Origin: Palleronia sp. THAF1
Lineage (GTDB): Bacteria; Pseudomonadota; Alphaproteobacteria; Rhodobacterales; Rhodobacteraceae
Assembly (NCBI RefSeq): GCF_009363795.1
Contig: NZ_CP045420.1
Span: 2,771,001-2,835,000 of the forward strand
Direction: 5' to 3'
Length of the DNA stretch: 64,000 nt
Below are positions 32,666 through 40,693 of the stretch, piece by piece (positions within the stretch are counted from its first letter, which is position 1; the number at the start of each line of letters is the position of its first letter). The position numbers and the translations under genes were made by a program. The notes under the pieces were generated by a model. The model saw only the letters and a list, made by a program, of their open reading frames with translations, was not told the DNA's origin and did no database searches.

Positions 32666-33652
32666 CTAGACACGCTCAATGATCTTCTCCCCAAACAGGC
32701 CCTGCGGACGGAACACCAGGAAGACCAGCGCCAGCACATAGGCAAACCAGTTTTCGGTCGCGCCGCCGACCATGGGTCCGATCAGGAATTCGAACAGCTT
32801 TTCCCCCACACCGATGATCAGGCCGCCCACGATCGCGCCGGGGATAGAGGTGAAGCCCCCCAGCATCAGCACCGGCAGCGCCTTCAGCGCGATCAATGAC
32901 AGCGAAAACTGCACTCCCGATTTCGCGCCCCACATGACGCCCGCGACCAAGGCCACGAAACCCGCAAGGGACCACACCAGCACCCAGATGAAGTTCAGCG
33001 AAATCCCGACCGACAGTGCGGCCTGGTGATCGTCCGCCACCGCACGCATGGCCCGGCCCTGCTTGGTATATTGCGAGAACATCACCAGCGCGATCACAAG
33101 GATCGCTGCGATGATCGTCGCGGTGATGTCCAGGTTGTCGATGAAAAAGCCGTAGCCGAAGACGCCATAGGTGTTTTCGTCGATCCACATGTTGATGCCC
33201 TGCGGCAGGCCCACGTCCAGCGTCTTGATGTCGGACCCCCACATCATGTCGCCCAGGCCTTCTAGGAAATAGGCCAGACCGATCGTCGCCATGAACAGGA
33301 TGATGGGCTCTTGATTCACAAGGTGACGGAACACGAGCTGGTTCACGATCCACGCGAACAGCACCATCACCGCCATCGTAAGCAGGATCGCGGCCAGCGC
33401 CGGAACCTCCCATCCGAAGCCGTGAATTTCGGTGCCGAAGACGGCGTTGATCAGATGCTCGAACGGCACCTGCCCTTCCATGATCCCCACCAGCGTCAGC
33501 GCCGCAAACAGCGCCATGACGCCCTGCGCATAGTTGAAGATACCCGAAGCCTTGAAAATCAGCACAAAGCCAAGTGCGACAAGCGCGTAAAGCACGCCCG
33601 CCATCAGGCCATTCAGCGTGACCTCCATCGCGAAGAGCAGTTGATCGGGCAT
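32666..33652 (-). CDS. livH: Branched-chain-type ABC transporter permease (LivH-like)
   Basis: The 328-residue permease has eight or so hydrophobic helices with LivH blocks: TLNGLMAGVLYALVALGFVL, IFKASGIFNYAQGVMALFAA, TIGLAYFLEGLGDMMWG, and the cytoplasmic loop GRAMRAVADDHQAALSVGIS that contacts the ATPase, followed by GGLIIGVGEKLFEFLIG. GGAGG stands before the ATG at 33652. It forms the membrane channel with LivM. Confidence 0.92.
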   Translation of the reverse strand: MPDQLLFAMEVTLNGLMAGVLYALVALGFVLIFKASGIFNYAQGVMALFAALTLVGIMEGQVPFEHLINAVFGTEIHGFGWEVPALAAILLTMAVMVLFAWIVNQLVFRHLVNQEPIILFMATIGLAYFLEGLGDMMWGSDIKTLDVGLPQGINMWIDENTYGVFGYGFFIDNLDITATIIAAILVIALVMFSQYTKQGRAMRAVADDHQAALSVGISLNFIWVLVWSLAGFVALVAGVMWGAKSGVQFSLSLIALKALPVLMLGGFTSIPGAIVGGLIIGVGEKLFEFLIGPMVGGATENWFAYVLALVFLVFRPQGLFGEKIIERV

Positions 33653-33695
33653 CTCGGCCTCTCCTCCCTTTCGCCCCGTGACCGACGTTTCGCCG

Positions 33696-33718
33696 GAGTA
33701 TTTTTGAAAACAAAGAAG
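33696..33718 (+). repeat. Dispersed intergenic repeat, copy 5 (diverged)
   Basis: GAGTATTTTTGAAAACAAAG and AAG on the plus strand resemble the repeat but with several changes, including loss of the ATG. It lies between the livG stop and livH start, opposite to the operon. This is the weakest member. Confidence 0.35.
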
Positions 33719-33747
33719 GGGCGGGGCGGCCCTTCCTTGCGGTCGGT

Positions 33748-34572
33748 TTAGTCGTGGGCGACGCCAAGATAGGCGTCGATGACTTCCTGGTTGTTGCGCA
33801 CCTCGTCCGGGGTGCCGTCGCCGATCTTGCGGCCGTAATCCATGACGACGACACGGTCCGACAGGTCCATGACCACGCCCATATCATGCTCGATCAGGGC
33901 GATGGTGGTGCCCATTTCGTCGTTCACGTCGAGGATATAGCGGGACATATCCTCTTTTTCCTCGACGTTCATGCCCGCCATCGGCTCGTCCAGCAGCAGC
34001 AGATCGGGTTCCGCCGCCAGCGCCCGCGCCAGTTCGACGCGTTTTTTAAGGCCGTAGGGCAAGCGGCCCACGGGTGTCTTGCGGATGTGCTGGATCTCCA
34101 AGAAGTCGATGATCCGCTCGACCTTGGCGCGGTTCTCGGTTTCCTCGCGCTTGGCCTTGCCGAACCAGATGGACTGCGCGAACAGGCCCGCGCTCATGTC
34201 GTTCAGGCGGCCCGTCATCACGTTGTCGAGGACCGTCATCCCCTCGAACAGGGCAATGTTCTGAAAGGTGCGGGCGATGCCGTCGCGGGCAACCTGATAG
34301 GGCTTCATCTGCGGGCGGCGCTCGCCCCGGAACCAGACCTCGCCTTCTTGCGGGACATAGAAGCCCGAGATGACGTTGAGCATTGACGATTTGCCCGCCC
34401 CGTTCGGACCGATGATGGCGCGGATCTCGCCTTCGCGGATGTCGAAAGAGATATTCTTGATCGCCTCCACCCCGCCGAAGCGCAGGGTGATGTTGCGCAG
34501 ATCGAGGATCTGGCCGCCAATGGTGCGCCCGTCGGCGGTGATGTGGGGTTTGATGTCGGCGGTATCTTTCAT
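33748..34572 (-). CDS. livG: Branched-chain-type ABC transporter ATP-binding protein (LivG-like)
   Basis: The 274-residue ATPase has Walker A GPNGAGKSSMLNVISGFY, the degenerate LivG-type signature LPYGLKKRVELARALAAEP and Walker B LLLDEPMAGMNVEEKEDMSR with IALIEHDMGVVMDLSDRVVV as the H-loop region. The long insertion after Walker A and the C-terminal tail with VRNNQEVIDAYLG are typical of LivG. It pairs with LivF. The ATG overlaps the lipoprotein stop by ATGA (34569-34572), an unusual upstream partner. Confidence 0.91.
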   Translation of the reverse strand: MKDTADIKPHITADGRTIGGQILDLRNITLRFGGVEAIKNISFDIREGEIRAIIGPNGAGKSSMLNVISGFYVPQEGEVWFRGERRPQMKPYQVARDGIARTFQNIALFEGMTVLDNVMTGRLNDMSAGLFAQSIWFGKAKREETENRAKVERIIDFLEIQHIRKTPVGRLPYGLKKRVELARALAAEPDLLLLDEPMAGMNVEEKEDMSRYILDVNDEMGTTIALIEHDMGVVMDLSDRVVVMDYGRKIGDGTPDEVRNNQEVIDAYLGVAHD

Positions 34573-34952
34573 GAGCCCGTCTTTCGAACGTAACCCGAGA
34601 AACCGCAGGCAGCGCCATGGAAGCTACTGCAACCCGGCCCTTGATCTACGATATAGGATAAAGGTCCATCCTGTTTCATCGTTACTTTGCAAGACTGGCC
34701 AAATTCGGCGGTACTTACGGTCCAGTTCCCATTACTCAATTCATCAACTCTCCCTTGGATTTCGCCCAAGCAGCCGCGACCTTTAAGAATCAGATTTGCG
34801 TTTTGGCCCTGCACAAACATAGAAAGGGAGGCATTGTCGCCGTTTCCAGAATAGCTTCCGTCTAAGGAATTTCGTGAAACCTCTGCGGTGTTCACGCAGC
34901 CTGTAAGAATTGTACTGACTACAAAAAGACTGACTGTGTTCAAAGGCTTCAT
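34569..34952 (-). CDS. Small lipoprotein of unknown function, AT-richer than its operon
   Basis: The 127-residue protein has a lipoprotein signal (MKPLNTVSLFVVSTILTGC, lipid-modified Cys at residue 19) and a mature domain with five more Cys (GCLG, QSCKV, PGCSSFHGAACGF), enough for disulphides in the periplasm. By hand count the gene is about 49% GC, clearly below the GC-rich neighbours, and its codons include AT-ending choices rare around it. Its ATG overlaps the CoA-ligase stop by ATGA and its stop overlaps the livG ATG by ATGA. The fit is exact, so it is translated as part of the operon, but composition suggests a later acquisition. No family is recognised. Confidence 0.78.
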   Translation of the reverse strand: MKPLNTVSLFVVSTILTGCVNTAEVSRNSLDGSYSGNGDNASLSMFVQGQNANLILKGRGCLGEIQGRVDELSNGNWTVSTAEFGQSCKVTMKQDGPLSYIVDQGPGCSSFHGAACGFSGYVRKTGS

Positions 34953-36907
34953 TCCGCCGCCTCCCGCATGTCACTCCGCACGGGAAACACCTTGGCGTCC
35001 ACGATTCTAAGCGTCGCCTTGATCTTGCCCTTGCGGCCATCTTCGTAGGTCACTTCGGTCTCGGTGTAGATCTCGTCCTTGCCCTCGTACAAAGCGCCGA
35101 CGAGATCCTCGAACTTCTCTCCGATCACCTTGCGGCGGACCTTTTGGGTGCGGGTCAGTTCGCCGTCGTCCGCGTCGAGCTGCTTGTGCAGCACGCAGAA
35201 GCGGTGGACCTGGCAGCCCGACAGCATGGGGTCCTGCGCCACGCTTTCGTTCGTTTCCGCCACGTGTTCGGCCATCATCTCCAGCACCTTCGGATGCTGC
35301 GACAGTTCCTGGTAAGAGCCATAAGAGACGTTGTTGCGCTCGGCCCAGTTGCCTACTGCGTTCAGGTCGATGTTCAGGAAGGCCATGCAGTTGTCACGGC
35401 CCGCGCCGAAGACGACGGCCTCCAGGATGTTGGGGAAGAACTTCAGCTTGTTCTCGACATACTTGGGCGCGAACATACCGCCCGTGGCCAGCTTGCCCAC
35501 GTCCTTGGCCCGGTCGATGATGCGCAGGTGGCCGGTGTCGTCCTCGATGAAGCCTGCATCGCCGGTGGCGACCCAGCCCTCGGAATCCTTTGTGTCCGCC
35601 GTGCTTTCGGGGTTCTTGAAGTATTCCACGAAGGTGCCGGGCGAACGGTAGTAGACCTCTCCATTCTCGGCGATGCGGATTTCGACGCCGGGGGATGGCA
35701 CGCCGACGGTGTCGGACCGGACCTGACTGTCAGGCTGCTGGGTGATGAAGACGGTCGCCTCTGTCTGGCCATAGAGCTGCTTCAGATTGATGCCGAGGCC
35801 GCGGTAGAAATCGAAGATCTCCGGCCCGATGGCCTCTCCCGCTGTGTAGCCGACGCGGATACGGCTGAAACCCAAGGTGTTCTTCAGCGGGCCGTAGACC
35901 ATCGCCTCGCCGATACGGTATTTCAGGCGATCCCACGCGCTGACGATTTCGCCGTCCAGTATCTTCGGCCCGACCTTCTGCGCATGGTCCATAAAGTGGT
36001 GGAACATGCCGCGTTTCAGACGACCCGAATCCTCCATCCGGATCATCACGGTGGTCAGTTGGCCTTCGAACACACGGGGCGGCGCGAAGTAGTAGGTGGG
36101 GCCGATCTCGCGCAGGTCGGCCTGCATCGTGTCGGGGCTTTCGGGGCAGTTGACGCAGAAGCCCGCCCAATAGGCCTGCCCGATGGTGAAGATGAAATCG
36201 CCCACCCAGGCCATAGGCAGGTAGGCAAGGATCTCTTCCTGCTCGGTCAGGTTGTCGAAATCGCAAGATGCCTTGGCGGTTTCGATGATGTTCCGGTTCG
36301 ATAGAACGACGCCTTTGGGGCGGCCCGTCGTGCCAGAGGTATAAAGCATGATGCAGGTATCATCGTACTGCGCGGCATCCCGGCGGGTCTGCATCTCTGC
36401 GCCCAGATCGTCGCGCTTGGCACGGCCCCGATCTTGTAGGTCGGCATAGGCGATCAGACGCGGGTCGTCGTATTTCCGAAGGCCGCGCGGGTCGAGGTAG
36501 ACGATCTTGCGGATGCGGTCGTTGTCCTGCGCGGCATCCATCATCTTGTCGACCTGCTCCTGGTCGCCGACAATGGCCATGACGGCTTCTGCATGGTCCA
36601 GCTGGTAGCCGATCTCTTCGGGGGCGGCATCCTGATAGATCGGCACCGGAATCCCGCCCGCGCATTGCACAGCAACCATCGCCCAATACAGGCCCGGTCG
36701 GTTGCGGCCCGAGATGATGACATGTTCGCGCGGCTGCAGCCCGGCGTCGATCAGGCCCAGCGCCAGCGCTTCGATCTCGTCACGCGTTTCGGCCCAGGTC
36801 CAGCTTTGCCAGATCCCGAATTCCTTTTCGCGATAGGCCGCGCGGCCTGATAAACGGTCTGCGTTCCGCGCCAACAGCGCAGGGATGGAGACGACGGTCT
36901 CGGTCAA
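34949..36907 (-). CDS. Long-chain acyl-CoA synthetase-type AMP-dependent ligase
   Basis: The 652-residue enzyme adenylates a carboxylic acid and transfers it to CoA. It has the P-loop motif MLYTSGTTGRPKGVVLSNRN, LAYLPMAWVGDFIFTIGQAY, the A5 motif LKQLYGQTEATVFITQQPDS, the A7 Asp in GWVATGDAGFIEDDTGHLRI and IIDRAKDVGKLATGGMFAPK, as in COG1022 long-chain ligases. The start is TTG at 36907, preceded by GGGAGGATC at ideal spacing. It opens the operon containing the ABC importer, so it may activate the imported acid. Chain length or aromatic nature cannot be read from sequence. Confidence 0.9.
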   Translation of the reverse strand: MTETVVSIPALLARNADRLSGRAAYREKEFGIWQSWTWAETRDEIEALALGLIDAGLQPREHVIISGRNRPGLYWAMVAVQCAGGIPVPIYQDAAPEEIGYQLDHAEAVMAIVGDQEQVDKMMDAAQDNDRIRKIVYLDPRGLRKYDDPRLIAYADLQDRGRAKRDDLGAEMQTRRDAAQYDDTCIMLYTSGTTGRPKGVVLSNRNIIETAKASCDFDNLTEQEEILAYLPMAWVGDFIFTIGQAYWAGFCVNCPESPDTMQADLREIGPTYYFAPPRVFEGQLTTVMIRMEDSGRLKRGMFHHFMDHAQKVGPKILDGEIVSAWDRLKYRIGEAMVYGPLKNTLGFSRIRVGYTAGEAIGPEIFDFYRGLGINLKQLYGQTEATVFITQQPDSQVRSDTVGVPSPGVEIRIAENGEVYYRSPGTFVEYFKNPESTADTKDSEGWVATGDAGFIEDDTGHLRIIDRAKDVGKLATGGMFAPKYVENKLKFFPNILEAVVFGAGRDNCMAFLNIDLNAVGNWAERNNVSYGSYQELSQHPKVLEMMAEHVAETNESVAQDPMLSGCQVHRFCVLHKQLDADDGELTRTQKVRRKVIGEKFEDLVGALYEGKDEIYTETEVTYEDGRKGKIKATLRIVDAKVFPVRSDMREAAE

Positions 36908-36923
36908 AGCTGATCCTCCCGGT

Positions 36924-36962
36924 GGTCGATGTTTCGACCGGATCCGTCGTTCGATGCGACGG
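36924..36962. promoter_or_regulatory. Two adjacent inverted repeats upstream of the ligase-ABC operon
   Basis: GGTCGA (36924-36929) with TCGACC (36934-36939) and CCGTCG (36944-36949) with CGACGG (36957-36962) form two small inverted repeats in tandem, 17 bases before the TTG start and within the 188-base divergent region. They could be operator half-sites or leader hairpins. No sigma-70 promoter is obvious. Confidence 0.3.
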
Positions 36963-37095
36963 CTTGGGACAGAGCGTTGCGGAGTTTTGTCAAAGGGTCA
37001 AGTCGACGATTGCACACACTGGGTTTGGGGCGGGCATTGTCGGCGGCGCGGGGCTTCGATAGGCCGTTTCGGCAAGGCATAGGGAGACAAGCGGT

Positions 37096-37731
37096 ATGGG
37101 AGAGATCGTTCTTGTCCGGCACGGACAGGCCAACAGCGAGGCGACCTCGGAAGAGGACTACGACCGCCTTAGCGATCTGGGCTTTCAGCAGGCAGGCTGG
37201 CTGGGAGAGTGGCTGACGCGGTTCGAGACGCCGTTCGATGCCATCTTGTCCGGCACCCTGCGCCGCCACAGAGAGACCGCGCAGGCGATGGGCGTGGATG
37301 CTAAGGCCGACGCGCGCCTGAACGAGATGGATTACTTCAACCTTGGCCGCGCTTTAGCCGACCGGCACGGCATTCCCATGCCCGACAGTGATGGGTTCGC
37401 AGAGCACGCACCCAAGGTCATGCGCGCCTGGCACGCGGCAGAAATCATGGGCAACGAGAGTTTTGCGGATTTTGAAGGCCGGATTGTCGATGTGTTGACC
37501 GAAGCCGCCGCACCGGGGCGGCGCGTGCTTTGCGTGACCAGCGGCGGTGTCATCGGGATCGCTCTGCGGCATGTTCTGGGGCTCGATACCGACCGGCTGG
37601 CCTACGCCATGCTGCCGATCCACAACGCGTCGATCCACCGCTTCCACATCCGCCCCGAAGCGATGGTGATGAGCCAGTACAACGCCACCCCGCATCTTGA
37701 CGCGTATCCGAATGCGCGCACGCACTACTAG
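37096..37731 (+). CDS. Histidine phosphatase family protein
   Basis: The 211-residue protein has the catalytic Arg-His-Gly at residues 8-10 (EIVLVRHGQANSE), the second Arg in SGTLRRHRETAQAMG, and the late His expected in the core, seen as VTSGGVIGIALRHVLG (one variation: the usual Ser-His-Gly is Ser-Gly-Gly, so the second catalytic His may be missing or come from elsewhere). Such enzymes remove phosphate from small molecules or proteins. It precedes the saccharopine genes by 10 bases in the same direction, which suggests co-transcription but not a shared reaction. Confidence 0.85.
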   Translation: MGEIVLVRHGQANSEATSEEDYDRLSDLGFQQAGWLGEWLTRFETPFDAILSGTLRRHRETAQAMGVDAKADARLNEMDYFNLGRALADRHGIPMPDSDGFAEHAPKVMRAWHAAEIMGNESFADFEGRIVDVLTEAAAPGRRVLCVTSGGVIGIALRHVLGLDTDRLAYAMLPIHNASIHRFHIRPEAMVMSQYNATPHLDAYPNARTHY

Positions 37732-37741
37732 GAGGCACCCG

Positions 37742-38791
37742 ATGACGCATCTCTGGGTCCGCGCCGAAAACCGCGACAACGAGGAACGGGTGGGGATCAC
37801 GCCGGACGGCGTCGCCGCGCTGATCGCACAGGGGATGCGCGTGACAGTGGAAGACAGCCGCCAGCGCGCGCTGCCGTTGCAGCCCTACCTGGAGGCCGGG
37901 GCCGACCGCGCGGACGAGGGCGCGTGGGTGGACGCGCCGCGCGATGCGCTGATCTTCGGGCTGAAGGAACTGCCCGACGATGGAACTCCCCTACCCCACC
38001 GCCACATCATGTTCGGCCATGCCTACAAGGATCAGGCCGACGGGAAACGCCTGCTCGCCCGCTTCCGCGAGGGCGGCGGCGCGCTTTATGATCTGGAGTA
38101 TCTCGTGGATGAGGATGGCCGCCGCGTCGCCGCCTTCGGCTACTGGGCGGGCTTCGCGGGCGCGGCCGTATCGGTCATGGCCTGTGCCGCGCAACAGCGC
38201 GGCGCGGTCTGCCCCGCAGTCGGCACCTATACCAGCGCCGACGCTTTGGTGGCCGAGCTGCGGCACGGAATAAACCGGGATGCCTTGGCCGTCCCCGATG
38301 CGCTGATCATCGGGGCTCTGGGGCGCGTGGGCACGGGTGCGGCGGACCTGTGCGACCGGCTTGGTATTGCGACGACCAAGTGGGACATGGCGGAAACGGC
38401 AAGCGGCGGACCGTTCCCGCAGGTGCTGGAGCACGGGCTTTTCCTGAACTGCATCCTCGCCGGACCGCAGACGCCGGTTTTCGTGCCCGCCGACGCCGGA
38501 AAGCGCACCCGCGCGCTGTCGGTGATCGGGGATATCGCTTGCGACCCCACCAGCCCGTTCAACCCGGTCCCGGTCTATGACCGAGCGACCACGTGGGACG
38601 CGCCGGTGGTGCGGGTCCAGGACGCGCCGCCGCTGGATGTAATGGCGATCGACAACCTGCCCGCGATGCTGCCCGTGGAATCCTCGGAAGACTTCGCGGG
38701 CCAGTTGCTGCCGCATCTTTTGGCTTTGGATGCGATGGAAGATGGCGTTTGGGGCCGGGCGCACGCGATGTTCAAGCGTCATGCGGGCTGA
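37742..38791 (+). CDS. Saccharopine dehydrogenase, lysine-forming type (lysine-ketoglutarate reductase)
   Basis: The 349-residue protein matches LYS1-type enzymes: LWVRAENRDNEERVGITPDG, VTVEDSRQRALPLQPYLEAG, LIFGLKELPDDGTPLPHRHI with MFGHAYKDQADGKRLL, and YDLEYLVDEDGRRVAAFGYW. The Rossmann part has LIIGALGRVGTGAADLCDRL. In yeast this enzyme makes lysine; in bacteria such as Ruegeria relatives the direction is lysine plus 2-oxoglutarate to saccharopine. With the next gene it forms the saccharopine route of lysine breakdown. Catalytic Lys and His (KELP and GHAYK) are present. It is separated from the next gene by one repeat copy. Confidence 0.9.
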   Translation: MTHLWVRAENRDNEERVGITPDGVAALIAQGMRVTVEDSRQRALPLQPYLEAGADRADEGAWVDAPRDALIFGLKELPDDGTPLPHRHIMFGHAYKDQADGKRLLARFREGGGALYDLEYLVDEDGRRVAAFGYWAGFAGAAVSVMACAAQQRGAVCPAVGTYTSADALVAELRHGINRDALAVPDALIIGALGRVGTGAADLCDRLGIATTKWDMAETASGGPFPQVLEHGLFLNCILAGPQTPVFVPADAGKRTRALSVIGDIACDPTSPFNPVPVYDRATTWDAPVVRVQDAPPLDVMAIDNLPAMLPVESSEDFAGQLLPHLLALDAMEDGVWGRAHAMFKRHAG

Positions 38792-38802
38792 ACGCGGGAT
38801 CC

Positions 38803-38824
38803 AGGTATTTGTAGAACGATGAAA
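38803..38824 (+). repeat. Dispersed intergenic repeat, copy 2
   Basis: AGGTATTTGTAGAACGATGA and AA lies 12-33 bases after the saccharopine dehydrogenase stop. Its ATG (38819) opens a seven-codon frame, MKQGDGA, whose TGA overlaps the next gene's ATG at 38839, so the repeat may feed a translational coupling. Confidence 0.58.
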
Positions 38825-38838
38825 CAAGGAGACGGCGC

Positions 38839-39966
38839 ATGACGATCCATTGGTGCGGAACGGGGCTGTCGGCGGTGCCGGGGCTGAAGCGTTTGCTCGA
38901 TGCAGGCCGCGACCTGGTGGTCTGGAACCGCACGGTTGAGACGGCGCGCGCCGTGGCCGGGCCGGACGCCGATGTGCGGGCTTTCGATCTGGACGCCTTG
39001 GCGGCGGCTTTGCAGGCAGGCGATGTGGTTGTGTCGATGCTGCCCGCGGCGATGCATGTGGCGCTGGCCACCCGCGCCATCGACGCGGGCGCGCATTTCG
39101 TGTCGTCGTCGTACATCGCGCCAGAGATGCGCGCGCTGGATGACGCCGCGCACGAAGCGGGCGTGTCAGTGGTGAACGAAATCGGCCTCGATCCCGGTAT
39201 CGACCACCTGTTCGCCCACGACCTGATGGCCGACTATCGCGCCTCGGATGCATTCGATCCGGCCAACCAGTTACATTTCCTCAGCTACTGCGGCGGCATC
39301 CCTAAGGTCCCGAACCCATTTCGATACAAGTTCTCATGGTCGCCGCTGGGGGTGCTGACGGCCCTGCGCTCGCCGTCGCGCAGCTTGCGGAACGGGGACG
39401 TCTTCGACGCGGCCCGACCGTGGGAGGCACTGTCGCGCTACGATGCGCCCTTGCCCCAGCCCGAAACGTTCGAGGTCTACCCCAACCGCGACTCGCTGCC
39501 GTTCATGGCGGAATACGGGTTCGATCCGGCATGGGACGTGCGCGACTTCGTACGCGGCACGCTGCGGTTGGACGGCTGGGCGAGCGCTTGGGGCGAGGTG
39601 TTCGAGCGCGTCGAAACGGCGGACGACGCCACCCTGCGCGACATGGCGCGGGCCTTCTGGCGCGACAATGCCTACGACGCGGGCGAGCCGGACCGCGTGG
39701 TGATGGTGGTCGATCTACGCGCGGCGCGGGACGGCGCGGACGTCTATCACAAGACCTGGGTCATGGATGCCTGGGGCGATGCAGACGGCACCGCGATGGC
39801 ACGTCTTGTGTCCAACCCGGTGGCCCGCGCGGTCGAGGCCGTAGCGGCGGGCGACATGCCGTCTGGCGTGCAGGCCGCGCCGTCGCGCCCCGATCAGGTC
39901 GCAGCCTTCATCGACGAGGTGCGCAGCCTCGCGCAGCACGTCGAACGGGTGGACCGCCTTAGCTGA
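38839..39966 (+). CDS. Saccharopine dehydrogenase, glutamate-forming type
   Basis: The 375-residue protein belongs to the LYS9-like family. It opens MTIHWCGTGLSAVPGLKRLL (a short Rossmann start), has VVVSMLPAAMHVALATRAID, then AHFVSSSYIAPEMRALDDAA and NEIGLDPGIDHLFAHDLMAD (the family block with Asp-Pro-Gly-Ile-Asp-His), and CGGIPKVPNPFRYKFSWSP. It converts saccharopine to glutamate and 2-aminoadipate semialdehyde. AAGGAG precedes the start. Together with the preceding gene this makes a split LKR/SDH pair. It overlaps the convergent SDR gene at its end. Confidence 0.9.
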   Translation: MTIHWCGTGLSAVPGLKRLLDAGRDLVVWNRTVETARAVAGPDADVRAFDLDALAAALQAGDVVVSMLPAAMHVALATRAIDAGAHFVSSSYIAPEMRALDDAAHEAGVSVVNEIGLDPGIDHLFAHDLMADYRASDAFDPANQLHFLSYCGGIPKVPNPFRYKFSWSPLGVLTALRSPSRSLRNGDVFDAARPWEALSRYDAPLPQPETFEVYPNRDSLPFMAEYGFDPAWDVRDFVRGTLRLDGWASAWGEVFERVETADDATLRDMARAFWRDNAYDAGEPDRVVMVVDLRAARDGADVYHKTWVMDAWGDADGTAMARLVSNPVARAVEAVAAGDMPSGVQAAPSRPDQVAAFIDEVRSLAQHVERVDRLS

Positions 39967-40693
39967 CGATCTTGTAGTACAGGCTATCGGGCAGGAAGTT
40001 CAGGCCGCGCAGAGCGGTGGCAAGACCGGTGGGAAAGTTATGTGCGAAGCCGTTGGTACCCATGTGCTTGAACACCTCTTCCGCCGCCTCTTCCGGCTCC
40101 ATGATCTGGGGCATCTTGAAGTCGTTCTTGTCGGTCAGGCGCGTGCGGATGAAACCGGGATTGACCAGTTGCACGTCGACGCCGGTGTCTTTCAGATCAG
40201 CATACATGCCTTCGGCCAGCACCATGACGCCCGCTTTGGACGCGGCGTAGCCGATGGAGTTCGGCAGCCCCCGGAACCCCGAAAGCGACCCGGTCAGAAC
40301 GATATGGCCTGCATCACGCGCGACCATCGCGGGCACGACGTGGCCCAGCACGCGGACAGCGCCGGTGAAGTTAATGTCGGCCATCGCGGTGATTTCCTTG
40401 GGCGTCCATTCGGTCGCCCCCTGGGGCCAGTAGACGCCTGCCAGGAAGACCAGCCCATCGATCTGTCCGACCTTTTCCGCCGCCACCGCGACGCTGTCGT
40501 CATCGGACACATCACAAGCCACGACCTCTGCCGGGCCCGAAAGCTCGGACGCAAGATCGGTCAGGCGATCTTCGGACCGGGCGGACAGGATGACGGTTAC
40601 ACCCGCGTCGCTCAGCCGCGTCGCGACCATACGGCCCAAGCCTTCGGAGGCTCCGACGATCCAGTAGCGCTTGTTGGTGAAATCGCGGCTCAT
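39959..40693 (-). CDS. Short-chain dehydrogenase/reductase
   Basis: The 244-residue SDR has the cofactor motif VGASEGLGRMVATRL near residue 13, DVSDDDSVAVAAEKVG, and the catalytic Ser-Tyr-Lys set in LTGSLSGFRGLPNSIGYAASKAG (described here in part). Its C-terminal half ends with RGLNFLPDSLYYKIVS. It is the last gene of a four-gene run with an FAD oxidase, DUF1365 and DUF3833 proteins; its ATG overlaps the DUF3833 stop (ATGA). In Rhodobacter a similar run is under the RpoE-ChrR photo-oxidative stress response. The lipid substrate is a family-context inference. Confidence 0.88.
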   Translation of the reverse strand: MSRDFTNKRYWIVGASEGLGRMVATRLSDAGVTVILSARSEDRLTDLASELSGPAEVVACDVSDDDSVAVAAEKVGQIDGLVFLAGVYWPQGATEWTPKEITAMADINFTGAVRVLGHVVPAMVARDAGHIVLTGSLSGFRGLPNSIGYAASKAGVMVLAEGMYADLKDTGVDVQLVNPGFIRTRLTDKNDFKMPQIMEPEEAAEEVFKHMGTNGFAHNFPTGLATALRGLNFLPDSLYYKIVS

